A DNA stretch of 64,000 nt, taken from the NCBI RefSeq assembly GCF_004765785.1, contig NZ_SBIT01000010.1, forward strand, positions 124,001 to 188,000, read 5' to 3'. Positions 33,064 through 41,500 of this stretch are shown here, in pieces. The first letter of the stretch is position 1, and each line of letters opens with the position of its first letter. The notes under the pieces are model-generated. The model was not told the origin of the DNA and did no database searches. It saw only the letters and a program-made list of their open reading frames with translations. A program made the position numbers and the translations under genes. This DNA is from Halorussus ruber. GTDB lineage: Archaea; Halobacteriota; Halobacteria; Halobacteriales; Haladaptataceae.

Positions 33064-33244
33064 TCGAAGTCGGGTACGACGGCTTCGGGGAAATGGTTTG
33101 AGGCTCCCCGAGAAGCGAAGCTAAGAAATGAAAACAATTCTTTATACTTTCTACAGTAGTGTCAAACAAATGAATAACTGTGTCTAGTGACGAAACCGAT
33201 TCACCTCTGGATGGTCACTTGGGACGGTCATAGACCACGGGACG

Positions 33245-33278
33245 CGCCCGCCGCGCGCGGAACTGCGCGCGGCGGGCG
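33245..33278. terminator. Perfect 14-bp GC hairpin downstream of truD
   Basis: CGCCCGCCGCGCGC at 33245-33258 is an exact inverted match to 33265-33278, around a six-base loop. It lies in the 310-base gap between the truD 3' end and the start of the zinc-ribbon gene, both on the minus strand. Without a T run it is not a classical archaeal terminator, but a stem this strong would fold in RNA. Confidence 0.5.
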
Positions 33279-33294
33279 GGGAGGTACGGGGCGC

Positions 33295-33360
33295 GGTGCG
33301 GTAGTGGAGTGGTGGCGGTGCGGTAGTGGAGTGGTGGCGGTGCGGTGGCGGAGTGGTCGC
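33295..33360. repeat. Three tandem 22-bp units
   Basis: Two identical 22-base units (33295-33316, 33317-33338) and a third diverged one (33339-33360), G-rich on the plus strand, lie next to the GC hairpin. No coding sense was found. Confidence 0.8.
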
Positions 33361-33373
33361 GTAGTGGACGACA

Positions 33374-34702
33374 TCACTCGTCTGCGGGGTCTGCCTTCAT
33401 GAACTCCCGCAGGACGACAGTCGCGTACGACCCCTTCGGGAGCGCGAAGTCGAACGTCAGCGGATTCTGCTCGATTTCGAGGTCAGTCCTGACAAGAATC
33501 GCCCGCCGGGTCCCCGTCGAGTGGAACTCGCCCGGCAGGTCGAAGTCCTCGGGGGCCAAGTCCAACTCCTCGAACACCTCGCGCTCGATTTCGCCCGGTT
33601 CGCCCCCCGCCAACTCTGTCTCGGTGCCGACCAGCGGCGCGGTCACGAACGCCCGACCTCGCTCGCAATGGCGGGCGACCGTCTCGACGCGGCGCTCGGT
33701 GACGCGCTGTTCGCGGTCGGGGTCCGGAATCGTCACGCCGTCTACCTCCTCGGCGAAGCAGGCCACGTCGCCCGCGACCGGACGGTCGAAGGGAAGCCCG
33801 CGAGCGAGTCGCTCGCTCAGGATTCGATTGAAGGCGAACGACTGGGCGGCGTTGACGAAGAGTCGCTGGAGGTTCGAGGGCACGGCCTCCAGCGCCGCAC
33901 GGAAGTCCGCTGGCGAGTCGCCGCCGGACTCGACCAGCGCGTTCAGCATCGAACGCTCGAATCCGAGCCGCGGGGGGACGGCCTCCAGCGCGGCCTGCCA
34001 GTCGCGCTCCGCGAAGGCCTCCTCGACTTCGCGGCGGGCCTGCTGGCTCCCCTCGGGTTCGGTGTCGTAGGGATTGCCGACGTAGGCCCGGACGGCCTCC
34101 TCCCACTCGCCGCGGACGACGTGGAGGCCGACCTCGTGGGTGACCGGCCGCCGACTGCCGAATCGCTGCTGACCGAAGAAGTTGGGGACGCCGAGTGGTT
34201 CTCCTGCCCAGTCTTCGAGTTCGCTCCGAATCTCCTCGGCGTTCTCCGGGTTCTCGGGGTCGCTGACGACGATTTCGAACTCGTTGCCAGCCAAATCGCC
34301 GAACTCCAGTCCGCGCCCGGACCGACCCAGCACCTCGACGTCGGCGTCGTAGATGGACACGTCCGCGAGGTCCGACTCGTCTATCTTCCGGAGGGTGAAC
34401 AACTGAGTCGTGACGGCGTACTTGTCCTTGGTTCCGGCCCACGAGACGCGCTCGCGGCTGATTCCCAGCGCGTCCGACAGGCGCTTGGCGAAGTCGTTGG
34501 TGTCCCACTCCCGCAGGGTCGCCCGGATTACGAGGTGAGGGTACGCCCCCGCGTCGGCGTCGGCGGGTTCGGCCTCGAACCGCTCGACCTCGCGGACCCG
34601 GAAGTCCTCGGGAGCGGCCCGGAGTCGCCCGCCGGTACCGTCGCTGTCGCTGACGAAGTGTTCGATGCCGACCGCCTCCTCGACTGGGTACGCCTCGCGC
34701 AT
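33374..34702 (-). CDS. truD: tRNA pseudouridine synthase D
   Basis: 442 aa from the ATG at 34702. TruD motifs: [19 protein letters not shown] near the start, [14 protein letters not shown] (catalytic Asp in the TKDK loop) near residue 95, [22 protein letters not shown] near 185, and [13 protein letters not shown] near 290. It isomerises U13 (or U35) in tRNAs. Full length for archaeal TruD. Transcribed after pth2 on the same strand, with a 200-base gap that contains a repeat remnant. Confidence 0.95.
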   Translation of the reverse strand: MREAYPVEEAVGIEHFVSDSDGTGGRLRAAPEDFRVREVERFEAEPADADAGAYPHLVIRATLREWDTNDFAKRLSDALGISRERVSWAGTKDKYAVTTQLFTLRKIDESDLADVSIYDADVEVLGRSGRGLEFGDLAGNEFEIVVSDPENPENAEEIRSELEDWAGEPLGVPNFFGQQRFGSRRPVTHEVGLHVVRGEWEEAVRAYVGNPYDTEPEGSQQARREVEEAFAERDWQAALEAVPPRLGFERSMLNALVESGGDSPADFRAALEAVPSNLQRLFVNAAQSFAFNRILSERLARGLPFDRPVAGDVACFAEEVDGVTIPDPDREQRVTERRVETVARHCERGRAFVTAPLVGTETELAGGEPGEIEREVFEELDLAPEDFDLPGEFHSTGTRRAILVRTDLEIEQNPLTFDFALPKGSYATVVLREFMKADPADE

Positions 34703-34840
34703 TCGTGTTCGACGGTGCTTGGTGGTCGGGGTGCTTGTATCTGGCTTCCTGCGATGGACCTTCGAATTTGGATTTGTAGATACGATTGAGTACGCCGAGA
34801 TGGTAGAGTCGGACGACGGGATAGCCAAGAAGAAGACTCC

Positions 34841-34870
34841 TTGAAGCCCCCGCCCGGTCATCCACCCAGA
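34841..34870 (+). repeat. Collapsed remnant of structured repeat family A
   Basis: TTGAAGCCCCCGCCCGGTC is joined directly to ATCCACCC. In copy A2 (60144-60312) the same first block and ATCCACCCC are the two outer ends of the element, separated by about 145 bases of hairpin. The central part is therefore cleanly missing here. Confidence 0.6.
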
Positions 34871-34909
34871 CTGTCGGCTGGTTCGTCAGCGCGCCCTCTC
34901 GTCGGGAGT

Positions 34910-35248
34910 TCAGTACAGCGAGAGGTGGCCGGTCACTTGGTCCACGAGGTCGTCGTCTGCCGGGCCGACCGCCAGCGCCGTGACCGTGCCCGAATCGAGT
35001 TGCGTGTGGCCGGCGTCCCGGATGACCGCGTTGGGGAGGCCCTCGGCGCGGGCCTTCTCGGCGAGTTCGAAGATTTCGGTCTCGCCGTCTGCCTTCAGGA
35101 CGACCTTCTTTTGGCCCTCGCCCTTCCACTGCTTGCGGGCCTTGGTTCCGGTGTCCTCGTAGGCCGACAGCGAGGCGTGCGCGACCTGCGCGGCGAGTTT
35201 TCCCTGCCCCATGCCGATGTCCGTGCGGGCGACGATAGCCTGTTTCAT
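34910..35248 (-). CDS. pth2: Peptidyl-tRNA hydrolase, Pth2 family
   Basis: 112 aa. Family landmarks are [30 protein letters not shown], the catalytic region [32 protein letters not shown] and the closing [11 protein letters not shown] (given as partial segments: [37 protein letters not shown]). It recycles peptidyl-tRNA released from stalled ribosomes. Divergent from dcd. Confidence 0.96.
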   Translation of the reverse strand: MKQAIVARTDIGMGQGKLAAQVAHASLSAYEDTGTKARKQWKGEGQKKVVLKADGETEIFELAEKARAEGLPNAVIRDAGHTQLDSGTVTALAVGPADDDLVDQVTGHLSLY

Positions 35249-35331
35249 GCGACGAAATCCGAGTTGACATCGTATAGATGTACTGCTCGCGGACCGCCAC
35301 GCTTTACCTCCCTCCCGCCTCTGCTACGAGT

Positions 35332-35937
35332 ATGATACTCTCCGACGCCGACATCCTCGACCGGATGGAGGCTGGCGACCTCGTAGTCGAACCGCTAGAC
35401 GACCCGGACCTGCAGATTCAGCCCGCGAGCGTGGACCTCCGCCTCGGCCGGGAGTTCTTGGAGTTCAAGCGCACCAACATCCCCTGCATCCACCCCGACA
35501 GCGAGCAGGAGGTCTCCGAATACGTCACCGAGACGAAAGTCGAGGAGGACGAGGAGTTCATCCTCCACCCCGGCGACTTCGTGCTGGGCACGACCAAAGA
35601 GCGCGTCGAGATTCCAGCAGACCTCATCGCTCACGTCGAGGGTCGGTCGTCGTTCGGCCGCCTCGCGGTCGTGGTCCACGCCACGGCGGGCGTGGTAGAC
35701 CCCGGATACAACGGCCAAATAACGCTCGAACTCTCGAATCTCGGGACCGCGCCGGTCGCGCTCAAGCCCGACACTCGCATCTCACAGCTCATCTTCACCG
35801 AGTTGCGGCAGGCCGCCGAGCGACCCTACGGTTCCGAGCGCGGGTCGAAGTATCAAGAACAGTCCGGGCCGCAGGCCTCCCGCATCGGCGGCGACGAGGA
35901 GTTCGGCGGCGACCAGAAATCGGGTGCAGAGAGATGA
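35332..35937 (+). CDS. dcd: dCTP deaminase
   Basis: 201 aa from the ATG at 35332 ([15 protein letters not shown]). Trimeric dUTPase-like fold motifs: [40 protein letters not shown] with the catalytic Glu after the conserved Gly-rich loop (ITLELSN), and LIFTELRQ. It converts dCTP to dUTP for thymidylate synthesis. Its stop overlaps the start of the ThiN-domain regulator by four bases. Confidence 0.95.
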   Translation: MILSDADILDRMEAGDLVVEPLDDPDLQIQPASVDLRLGREFLEFKRTNIPCIHPDSEQEVSEYVTETKVEEDEEFILHPGDFVLGTTKERVEIPADLIAHVEGRSSFGRLAVVVHATAGVVDPGYNGQITLELSNLGTAPVALKPDTRISQLIFTELRQAAERPYGSERGSKYQEQSGPQASRIGGDEEFGGDQKSGAER

Positions 35938-36833
35938 GGTTCGCCGAGGAGATCGTCGTCGAGGAGTTTCTCCCCACCGTGCGCTCGATGCTGGCCGAGG
36001 AACTCCGCAGTCGCGGCCTGACCCAGAGCGAGGTCGCCGACCTGCTGGGCATCAGCCAGAGCGCGGTCTCGAAGTACGCTAACGGCGAGGTCGAGCGAAA
36101 CGACCGGTTCCTCGAAGACGAGCGCGTCCGGAACCTCGTCGCGCGAATCAGCGAGGGACTGGCCGAGGAGACGATGAGTCCGGTCGAGGCGCTCATCGAA
36201 ATCGAGATTCTCGTCCGGCAACTCGAAGACCGGGACCTCATCGCCGAGATTCACGAGTTGGAGATGCCCGAACTCTCGGGTCACGGCGGCGACTTCAACG
36301 TCCACGACCCAGACAGCGAACTCCGGGTGACAGAGCGCGTCCGGTCGTCGCTCCGGCGGGGCCTGACCATCGTGGAAAGCGCCAGCGGGTTCGCCTCGCT
36401 CATCCCGGCGGTCGGGTCGAACCTCTGTGAGTGTACGCCCGACGCCGACGGTATCGACGACGTGGCGGGCGTGCCCGGCCGAATCTTCGACGTGAAGGGG
36501 CAGGCCACCATCCCCTCGGAACCCGAGTTCGGCGTGAGCGAACACGTCGCCTCGCTCCTGCTGGCCGCCAGACGGAGCGGACTGGACGCCCGCGCCGCGC
36601 TGAACATTCGCTACGACCCCGACATCGTTGCGGCGCTGGAAGAAGCGGGCCACGGGACCGCCGAGTTCGACGCCGAGTACGACGACCTCGACGCGGTGGT
36701 CGGCGCGGCCCTCCGAGAGAACCCGGACGCGACCGTCCTCTACCACACCGGCGGCTACGGCGTCGAACCCATCGTCTACATTCTCGGCGAGGACGCCGAG
36801 GCGGTCGCCGAAATCGCTCGCGGACTACTCTGA
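35934..36833 (+). CDS. HTH-ThiN regulator of thiamine genes (ThiR-like)
   Basis: 299 aa. The N-terminal HTH ([34 protein letters not shown]) is fused to a C-terminal ThiN-type domain ([40 protein letters not shown]). In archaea this fusion senses thiamine phosphate and represses thiamine genes (ThiR). Thi4 at 40068 is a plausible target. The start is coupled to dcd by an ATGA overlap, an arrangement without obvious metabolic link. Confidence 0.85.
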   Translation: MRFAEEIVVEEFLPTVRSMLAEELRSRGLTQSEVADLLGISQSAVSKYANGEVERNDRFLEDERVRNLVARISEGLAEETMSPVEALIEIEILVRQLEDRDLIAEIHELEMPELSGHGGDFNVHDPDSELRVTERVRSSLRRGLTIVESASGFASLIPAVGSNLCECTPDADGIDDVAGVPGRIFDVKGQATIPSEPEFGVSEHVASLLLAARRSGLDARAALNIRYDPDIVAALEEAGHGTAEFDAEYDDLDAVVGAALRENPDATVLYHTGGYGVEPIVYILGEDAEAVAEIARGLL

Positions 36834-36836
36834 GTT

Positions 36837-37085
36837 TTACTCCTGCGGCCGAGTCCGCAGCAGAATCTCGCCGTCCTCGACTTCGTCTATCCAGTTCGAC
36901 TCGAGCGCGTAGGCGTCCTCGTCGGCCTCGTGGCTCCCCCAGTCGAGTTTGGCCTTGAGTTCCTCGGCCAGGCTGGGTTCCGGTTCGACGTAGGCCTCGC
37001 CGTCGCGGACCTCGACGACCACGCCGATCTTCTCGCGGTCGGCGTCGAACACGGACGCGCCCTCGTCGGCTTCGGTGAACTCCAT
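36837..37085 (-). CDS. Small acidic PRC-barrel-like protein (first of two paralogues)
   Basis: 82 aa: ASVFDADREKIGVVVEVRDGEAYVEPE at the start is the PRC-barrel beta pattern, followed by an acidic helical half and IDEVEDGEILLRTRP. It is a paralogue of the protein at 37884-38126, which has the same order of elements. PRC-barrels bind RNA-processing or division partners; the role is not known here. Confidence 0.65.
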   Translation of the reverse strand: MEFTEADEGASVFDADREKIGVVVEVRDGEAYVEPEPSLAEELKAKLDWGSHEADEDAYALESNWIDEVEDGEILLRTRPQE

Positions 37086-37164
37086 GCCACCTGTTCGACG
37101 CCTGCGGTCATGACGGCTACGGCCCCGCGAAATATTAATAATTAATTATAATGTTTACTGTGGC

Positions 37165-37764
37165 ATGTCGCTTCGAGAACGACTGGAGAACCTCGGCGAC
37201 GTGCCGCTGAAAGGACTCCGATACTCGATGTGGTGGATTCGGAAGACGTTCTTCGTGAAACCGCCGACGCCGGGGCCGTCGGTGGTCGTGAGTCGGTCTG
37301 CCGACGGGGCCACGCGACTGCTCGGTCGGAACTACTTCGACCCGGGATGGGAGCTGTCGTACTACTTCCACGGCGAGGTGCTGAACCTCCGGCGGGTCGA
37401 GTACGTCGAGGACCACCCGACCGGCATCGAGTGGTGGCAGGTCCACGTCCGCGGATACGACCACCCCGACGGCGTGGCGCTGACCGCCCACTTCGAACCC
37501 GAACCGAGCGAGCATCCCAACGCCCACGTCGAGCAAGTCGGTCTCGACGTGCCGCGCGGGATGACCGCGCTCACGGACCTGCTGGACCGCGAGGAGGTTT
37601 CCTACGAGCGTGACCGAATTCCGCGGTCGGCCTCGTCGGTCCCGTCCTCCTCGACGCCCGCGTCGGCCCCTCAGAACTCCGACCGGGCGGTCACGGGCAG
37701 GTGTCCGAGACGCCGCTCTCCGAGGACTTCTCGAATCGCCGGGGACAACCGACCGAGGTGGTAA
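37165..37764 (+). CDS. Haloarchaeal protein of unknown function, C-terminus possibly frameshifted
   Basis: 199 aa as read. Residues 1-150 are halophile-like (SLRERLENLGDVPLKGLRYSM, then a beta-rich part with YYFHGEVLNLRRVEYVEDHP). After about residue 152 (near 37618) the frame turns into Ser/Pro/Arg-rich sequence. A neighbouring phase from there reads SAVGLVGPVLLDARVG and SETPLSEDFSNRRGQPTEVV up to about 37790, which looks more natural. Either one indel has occurred near 37618 or the tail is simply odd. Family not recognised. Confidence 0.55.
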   Translation: MSLRERLENLGDVPLKGLRYSMWWIRKTFFVKPPTPGPSVVVSRSADGATRLLGRNYFDPGWELSYYFHGEVLNLRRVEYVEDHPTGIEWWQVHVRGYDHPDGVALTAHFEPEPSEHPNAHVEQVGLDVPRGMTALTDLLDREEVSYERDRIPRSASSVPSSSTPASAPQNSDRAVTGRCPRRRSPRTSRIAGDNRPRW

Positions 37765-37793
37765 CGCGAATTAGAAAAGAACAGAGATAGATG

Positions 37794-37853
37794 TTCCTAA
37801 GGAGTATTTAGATTTCCTAAGGATATATTTCTATTTCTTTCCTGAAGAAATAG
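37794..37853. terminator. Paired TTCCTAAGGA words and an inverted repeat between convergent genes
   Basis: TTCCTAAGGA stands at 37794-37803 and 37814-37823 (20-base period). CTATTTCTT at 37831-37839 is an exact inverted match to AAGAAATAG at 37845-37853. They fill the AT-rich gap between the + gene ending 37764 and the - gene ending 37884. A two-way terminator is the simplest reading; an operator is the alternative. Confidence 0.4.
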
Positions 37854-37883
37854 AATCCTTCCGCGGCGACCGACTCCCACGCC

Positions 37884-38126
37884 CTACTCGTCGGCGTCCA
37901 GCACGATTCGGTCGTCGGTGATGTCGGCGATGCTCTCGTCGCCGACCGCGTAGGTGTTCTCGTCGTTGCCGCCCTCTGGGAGTCGAGTCTGCATCTCCTC
38001 GACGGTCTCCTCGTCGGCGCTGACGTGGGCCGCGCCGTGGCGGACCTCGACCACGGTCCCGACTTCGGTCCCGTCGGCGTCTACGACCGCTTTGTCCACC
38101 TCGTCCTCTGTGATTGCGACCGTCAT
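37884..38126 (-). CDS. Small acidic PRC-barrel-like protein (second paralogue)
   Basis: 80 aa: KAVVDADGTEVGTVVEVRHGAAHVSAD matches the beta pattern of the paralogue at 36837, followed by MQTRLPEGGNDENTYAVGDESIADITDDRIVL. Very acidic. No enzymatic motif. The two paralogues flank the unknown gene at 37165. Confidence 0.65.
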   Translation of the reverse strand: MTVAITEDEVDKAVVDADGTEVGTVVEVRHGAAHVSADEETVEEMQTRLPEGGNDENTYAVGDESIADITDDRIVLDADE

Positions 38127-38210
38127 GCGGCGTAGGTACGGCTTCGCGGTTCTTCAGGTCGGTGGCCGCGATGAGAAACCGTACTCGGTGAAAGCGTCGG
38201 GATAGGAACG

Positions 38211-38300
38211 GGGACCTCGAAAGCCCTCGCGCTCAGCACGCAGGAAGAGACGAGACAACAACATCCTCGAAAGCCCTCGCGCGGTTCGGTCACGAAGCGG
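38211..38300 (+). repeat. Remnant of structured repeat family A (two end motifs, 63 bases apart)
   Basis: CCTCGAAAGCCCTCGCGC occurs at about 38215 and again at 38271. The sequence between carries GACAACAACATCC, related to the inter-motif spacers of other copies. The central hairpin of full copies is absent. Confidence 0.6.
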
Positions 38301-38356
38301 CGTCAGTTCCGCCCTCCCGCCCCATCCATTTTGGTCCCGGGCGTCGTCGTCCCGGC

Positions 38357-39052
38357 ATGGCGACCGACGCGACGACGGCGGCGCAGCAGTTCTACGGGCG
38401 GTGGGCAGACCTCTACGACGCGCTGGCACGTTCGACGCCCGGCTTGGGCTATCTGCGGAGTCGGGCCGCCGACACGCTCGCACTCGACCCCGGCGACACG
38501 GTGGTCGAGATGGGATGTGGCACGGGCGCGAACCTGCCCTACCTCCGAGAGCGAGTCGGCTCCGAGGGCCGGGTCGTCGGCGTGGACTTCACGCAGGGGA
38601 TGCTGGCACGCGCTCGGGAGCGAATCGACCGCGAGGAGCGAGAGGGCCGCGAGGAGTGGCGGAACGTCCACCTCGTGCGAGGAGACGCCACCGAAATCGA
38701 GTTCCGAGAGCCACCGGACGCCATCCTCGCCACCTTCGTCGTCGGGATGCTCGCCGACCCCGAGGCGGCCGTGAACCGGTGGGCCGACCAACTCGCGCCC
38801 GGCGGTCGCCTCGCGCTCCTCGACGCGGCCCAGACGACGCGGTGGTTCGGGTGGCCGGTGAATCAGGCGTTTCGGGGGCTGGTCGTGGCCTCGTCGCCGA
38901 CCGGCATGAAGGGCTACGAGCGCGCGCCGTGGTCGGTGCTGGACGACCGAGTGGCCGCGGCCCGGCGTGTGCTCAGAGCGCGCGCCGACGAGACGACCCA
39001 CAGCGAACACGCCCTCGGCGTGGTTCGGATTACCGGGGGGCGAATCGACTGA
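38357..39052 (+). CDS. SAM-dependent methyltransferase, class I
   Basis: 231 aa. Motif I VVEMGCGTGANLPYLRERVGSEG with the acidic post-I Asp in VVGVDFTQGMLARAR, motif II AILATFVVGMLADPEAAV and motif III LAPGGRLALLDAA (UbiE/type-11 fold). The substrate is unknown; small-molecule or quinone methylation is typical of the group. Single-gene unit preceded by a family A remnant. Confidence 0.88.
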   Translation: MATDATTAAQQFYGRWADLYDALARSTPGLGYLRSRAADTLALDPGDTVVEMGCGTGANLPYLRERVGSEGRVVGVDFTQGMLARARERIDREEREGREEWRNVHLVRGDATEIEFREPPDAILATFVVGMLADPEAAVNRWADQLAPGGRLALLDAAQTTRWFGWPVNQAFRGLVVASSPTGMKGYERAPWSVLDDRVAAARRVLRARADETTHSEHALGVVRITGGRID

Positions 39053-39225
39053 GAGCGGCGATTTCGGGAGAATCCAGTTTGGGTAGTGGTTGGGGATACC
39101 AGCCCCCGACGACCGGTCTCTTGCCAGAGTCGCTATGTCGCCGTTTTGGGGGTCGCAGGCAAAAATGGTAAACGGCGGCCATCGAACAGACTCGCCTGTC
39201 AGAAAGCGCGTCGGAGGAGTAGCTG

Positions 39226-40050
39226 TCACCCGTACAACTCGGCGTGGGCCTCGCAGAACTCCGGTTCGCGCAACTGGGCCTCGACCACGCCCGGCTGTCG
39301 ATGCGGGTTCGAGAGCCGACAGCCCGACTCCTCGCAGAAGCCCTCGCCGGTCCGCCAGCAGTGGACCGCTTGCAGGACGTAGCCCTTCAGGGCCTCGGTC
39401 GTCCGGGGGTCCGACTCGACCAGAAACTCACCCTCGACTTCGTTTTCGAGGACCTCGCGGGGCGGCGCGTCGCCGGAGAGCATGGCGTGCTTCTGTTTTG
39501 CTTTATAATACTGCTCGGGCTTGGCGGGCGCTTCGGAGAGGCCCGGCACCGAGACCAGCGCGGGCTGGCCGAGGACGTTGACGCGCTTGTGCCACCGACC
39601 GTCGTGGTCACCCCACGTGCCGATAGCCCGGTCCAGCAGCGCGACGTGGAGGTGGTCGAGGTCGCGCTCGCTCTCGGGAATCGCTGCATTCAGCGCGCGC
39701 TGGACCGCAACGCCGTCGTAGAGGACGCCGCCCTCGCGCTCGGGGTGGTCGAGGGCGCGCTCCTCGTACCGGACGATGCCGAGCATCGTGTTGCCCGTCT
39801 CGCGCTCGTAGGGCGAGAGGACGCGGGCCTCGGCGAACTGCTCGGCGAGGTCGTCGGTTCGATGCTCGTCCAAAAACCGGTCGCGGACCGCGACCTCGAT
39901 GTCCTCCTCGTCGTTGCTCTCGCCGAGGAGGTCGCGGAGCCAGTCCGCGATTTCGTCGGCGTCCGCGACGGTGGTCGGCGTCTCGGACTCGCAGTCCGAG
40001 GCTCGTCGAGCTTCGCTCGACGGCGCGCGATACAGCGTGACCTTGGTCAT
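39226..40050 (-). CDS. Haloarchaeal protein of unknown function with C-terminal Cys/His cluster
   Basis: 274 aa from the ATG at 40050 (MTKVTLYRAPSSEARRAS). The upstream frame overlaps thi4 and is not used. It has an acidic N-terminal region, a middle alpha/beta part (GVLYDGVAVQRALNAAIPESERDLDHLHVALLDRAIGTWGDHDGRWHKRV, in segments) and a C-terminal cluster AVHCWRTGEGFCEESGCRLSN plus EFCEAHAELYG, which could bind zinc or an iron-sulphur cluster. The DHLHVALLDRAIGTW stretch recalls metal-dependent peptidase-like archaeal proteins, but the family is not certain. Confidence 0.65.
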   Translation of the reverse strand: MTKVTLYRAPSSEARRASDCESETPTTVADADEIADWLRDLLGESNDEEDIEVAVRDRFLDEHRTDDLAEQFAEARVLSPYERETGNTMLGIVRYEERALDHPEREGGVLYDGVAVQRALNAAIPESERDLDHLHVALLDRAIGTWGDHDGRWHKRVNVLGQPALVSVPGLSEAPAKPEQYYKAKQKHAMLSGDAPPREVLENEVEGEFLVESDPRTTEALKGYVLQAVHCWRTGEGFCEESGCRLSNPHRQPGVVEAQLREPEFCEAHAELYG

Positions 40051-40067
40051 GTCTGACTGGATGGTCC

Positions 40068-41123
<1,056 letters not shown>

Positions 41124-41140
41124 TCAACTTGGTGTTGGAC

Positions 41141-41150
41141 CTAATTATCT
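41141..41150 (+). promoter_or_regulatory. Candidate TATA box of the lanthipeptide precursor gene
   Basis: CTAATTATCT lies 41 bases before the ATG at 41191 in an AT-rich stretch, giving a probable 5' leader of about 15 bases. An overlapping short frame MLSTTMW (41164-41187) sits between and may affect translation. Confidence 0.35.
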
Positions 41151-41190
41151 AGTGAGAAGAGTTATGTTATCAACTACCATGTGGTAATGT

Positions 41191-41343
41191 ATGTCGGTGC
41201 TTGATACTGACAACGCGGCAGAATCGGCAAAGCAATCGTACGACGCGGAGTTCGACGCGGTAGACACGGGGTCGCGCGACTCGCCGGACGGCATGAAGGG
41301 CGAGGAGTGCGCGTGGTCCTGCGCCAGTTCGACGCTGTGCTAG
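41191..41343 (+). CDS. lanA: Class II lanthipeptide precursor peptide (LanA)
   Basis: 50 aa. A 39-residue acidic leader (MSVLDTDNAAESAKQ, FDAVDTGSRDSPDGMKGEE) is followed by a short C-terminal core CAWSCASSTLC with three Cys and four Ser/Thr, exactly the residues that LanM enzymes dehydrate and join into (methyl)lanthionine rings. It lies 157 bases upstream of lanM on the same strand. No double-Gly cleavage site is seen; removal near Glu-Glu/Cys or Gly-Glu would be needed. The core would allow at most three rings. Evidence is context plus composition; no known class II precursor is matched over its full length. Confidence 0.75.
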   Translation: MSVLDTDNAAESAKQSYDAEFDAVDTGSRDSPDGMKGEECAWSCASSTLC

Positions 41344-41462
41344 CAGGCTGAACCGGCGCAATTCTCGGTCGGCGCGTCCGCGGGTCGGCGATAGAACCTC
41401 GGACACGCCTGATTTACTTCCGTCACTGACCGACCAGAGAGTGACGACAGTCGATGTGACTC

Positions 41463-41476
41463 GCTGACTCGTCAGC
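41463..41476 (+). other. Perfect inverted repeat GCTGAC-TC-GTCAGC before lanM
   Basis: A six-base perfect stem with a two-base centre lies 25 bases before the lanM start, inside the lanA-lanM gap. It could be a regulator site or an RNA hairpin that sets the precursor to enzyme ratio. Confidence 0.35.
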
Positions 41477-41500
41477 ACCGACACCGACAACGCACCAGAG

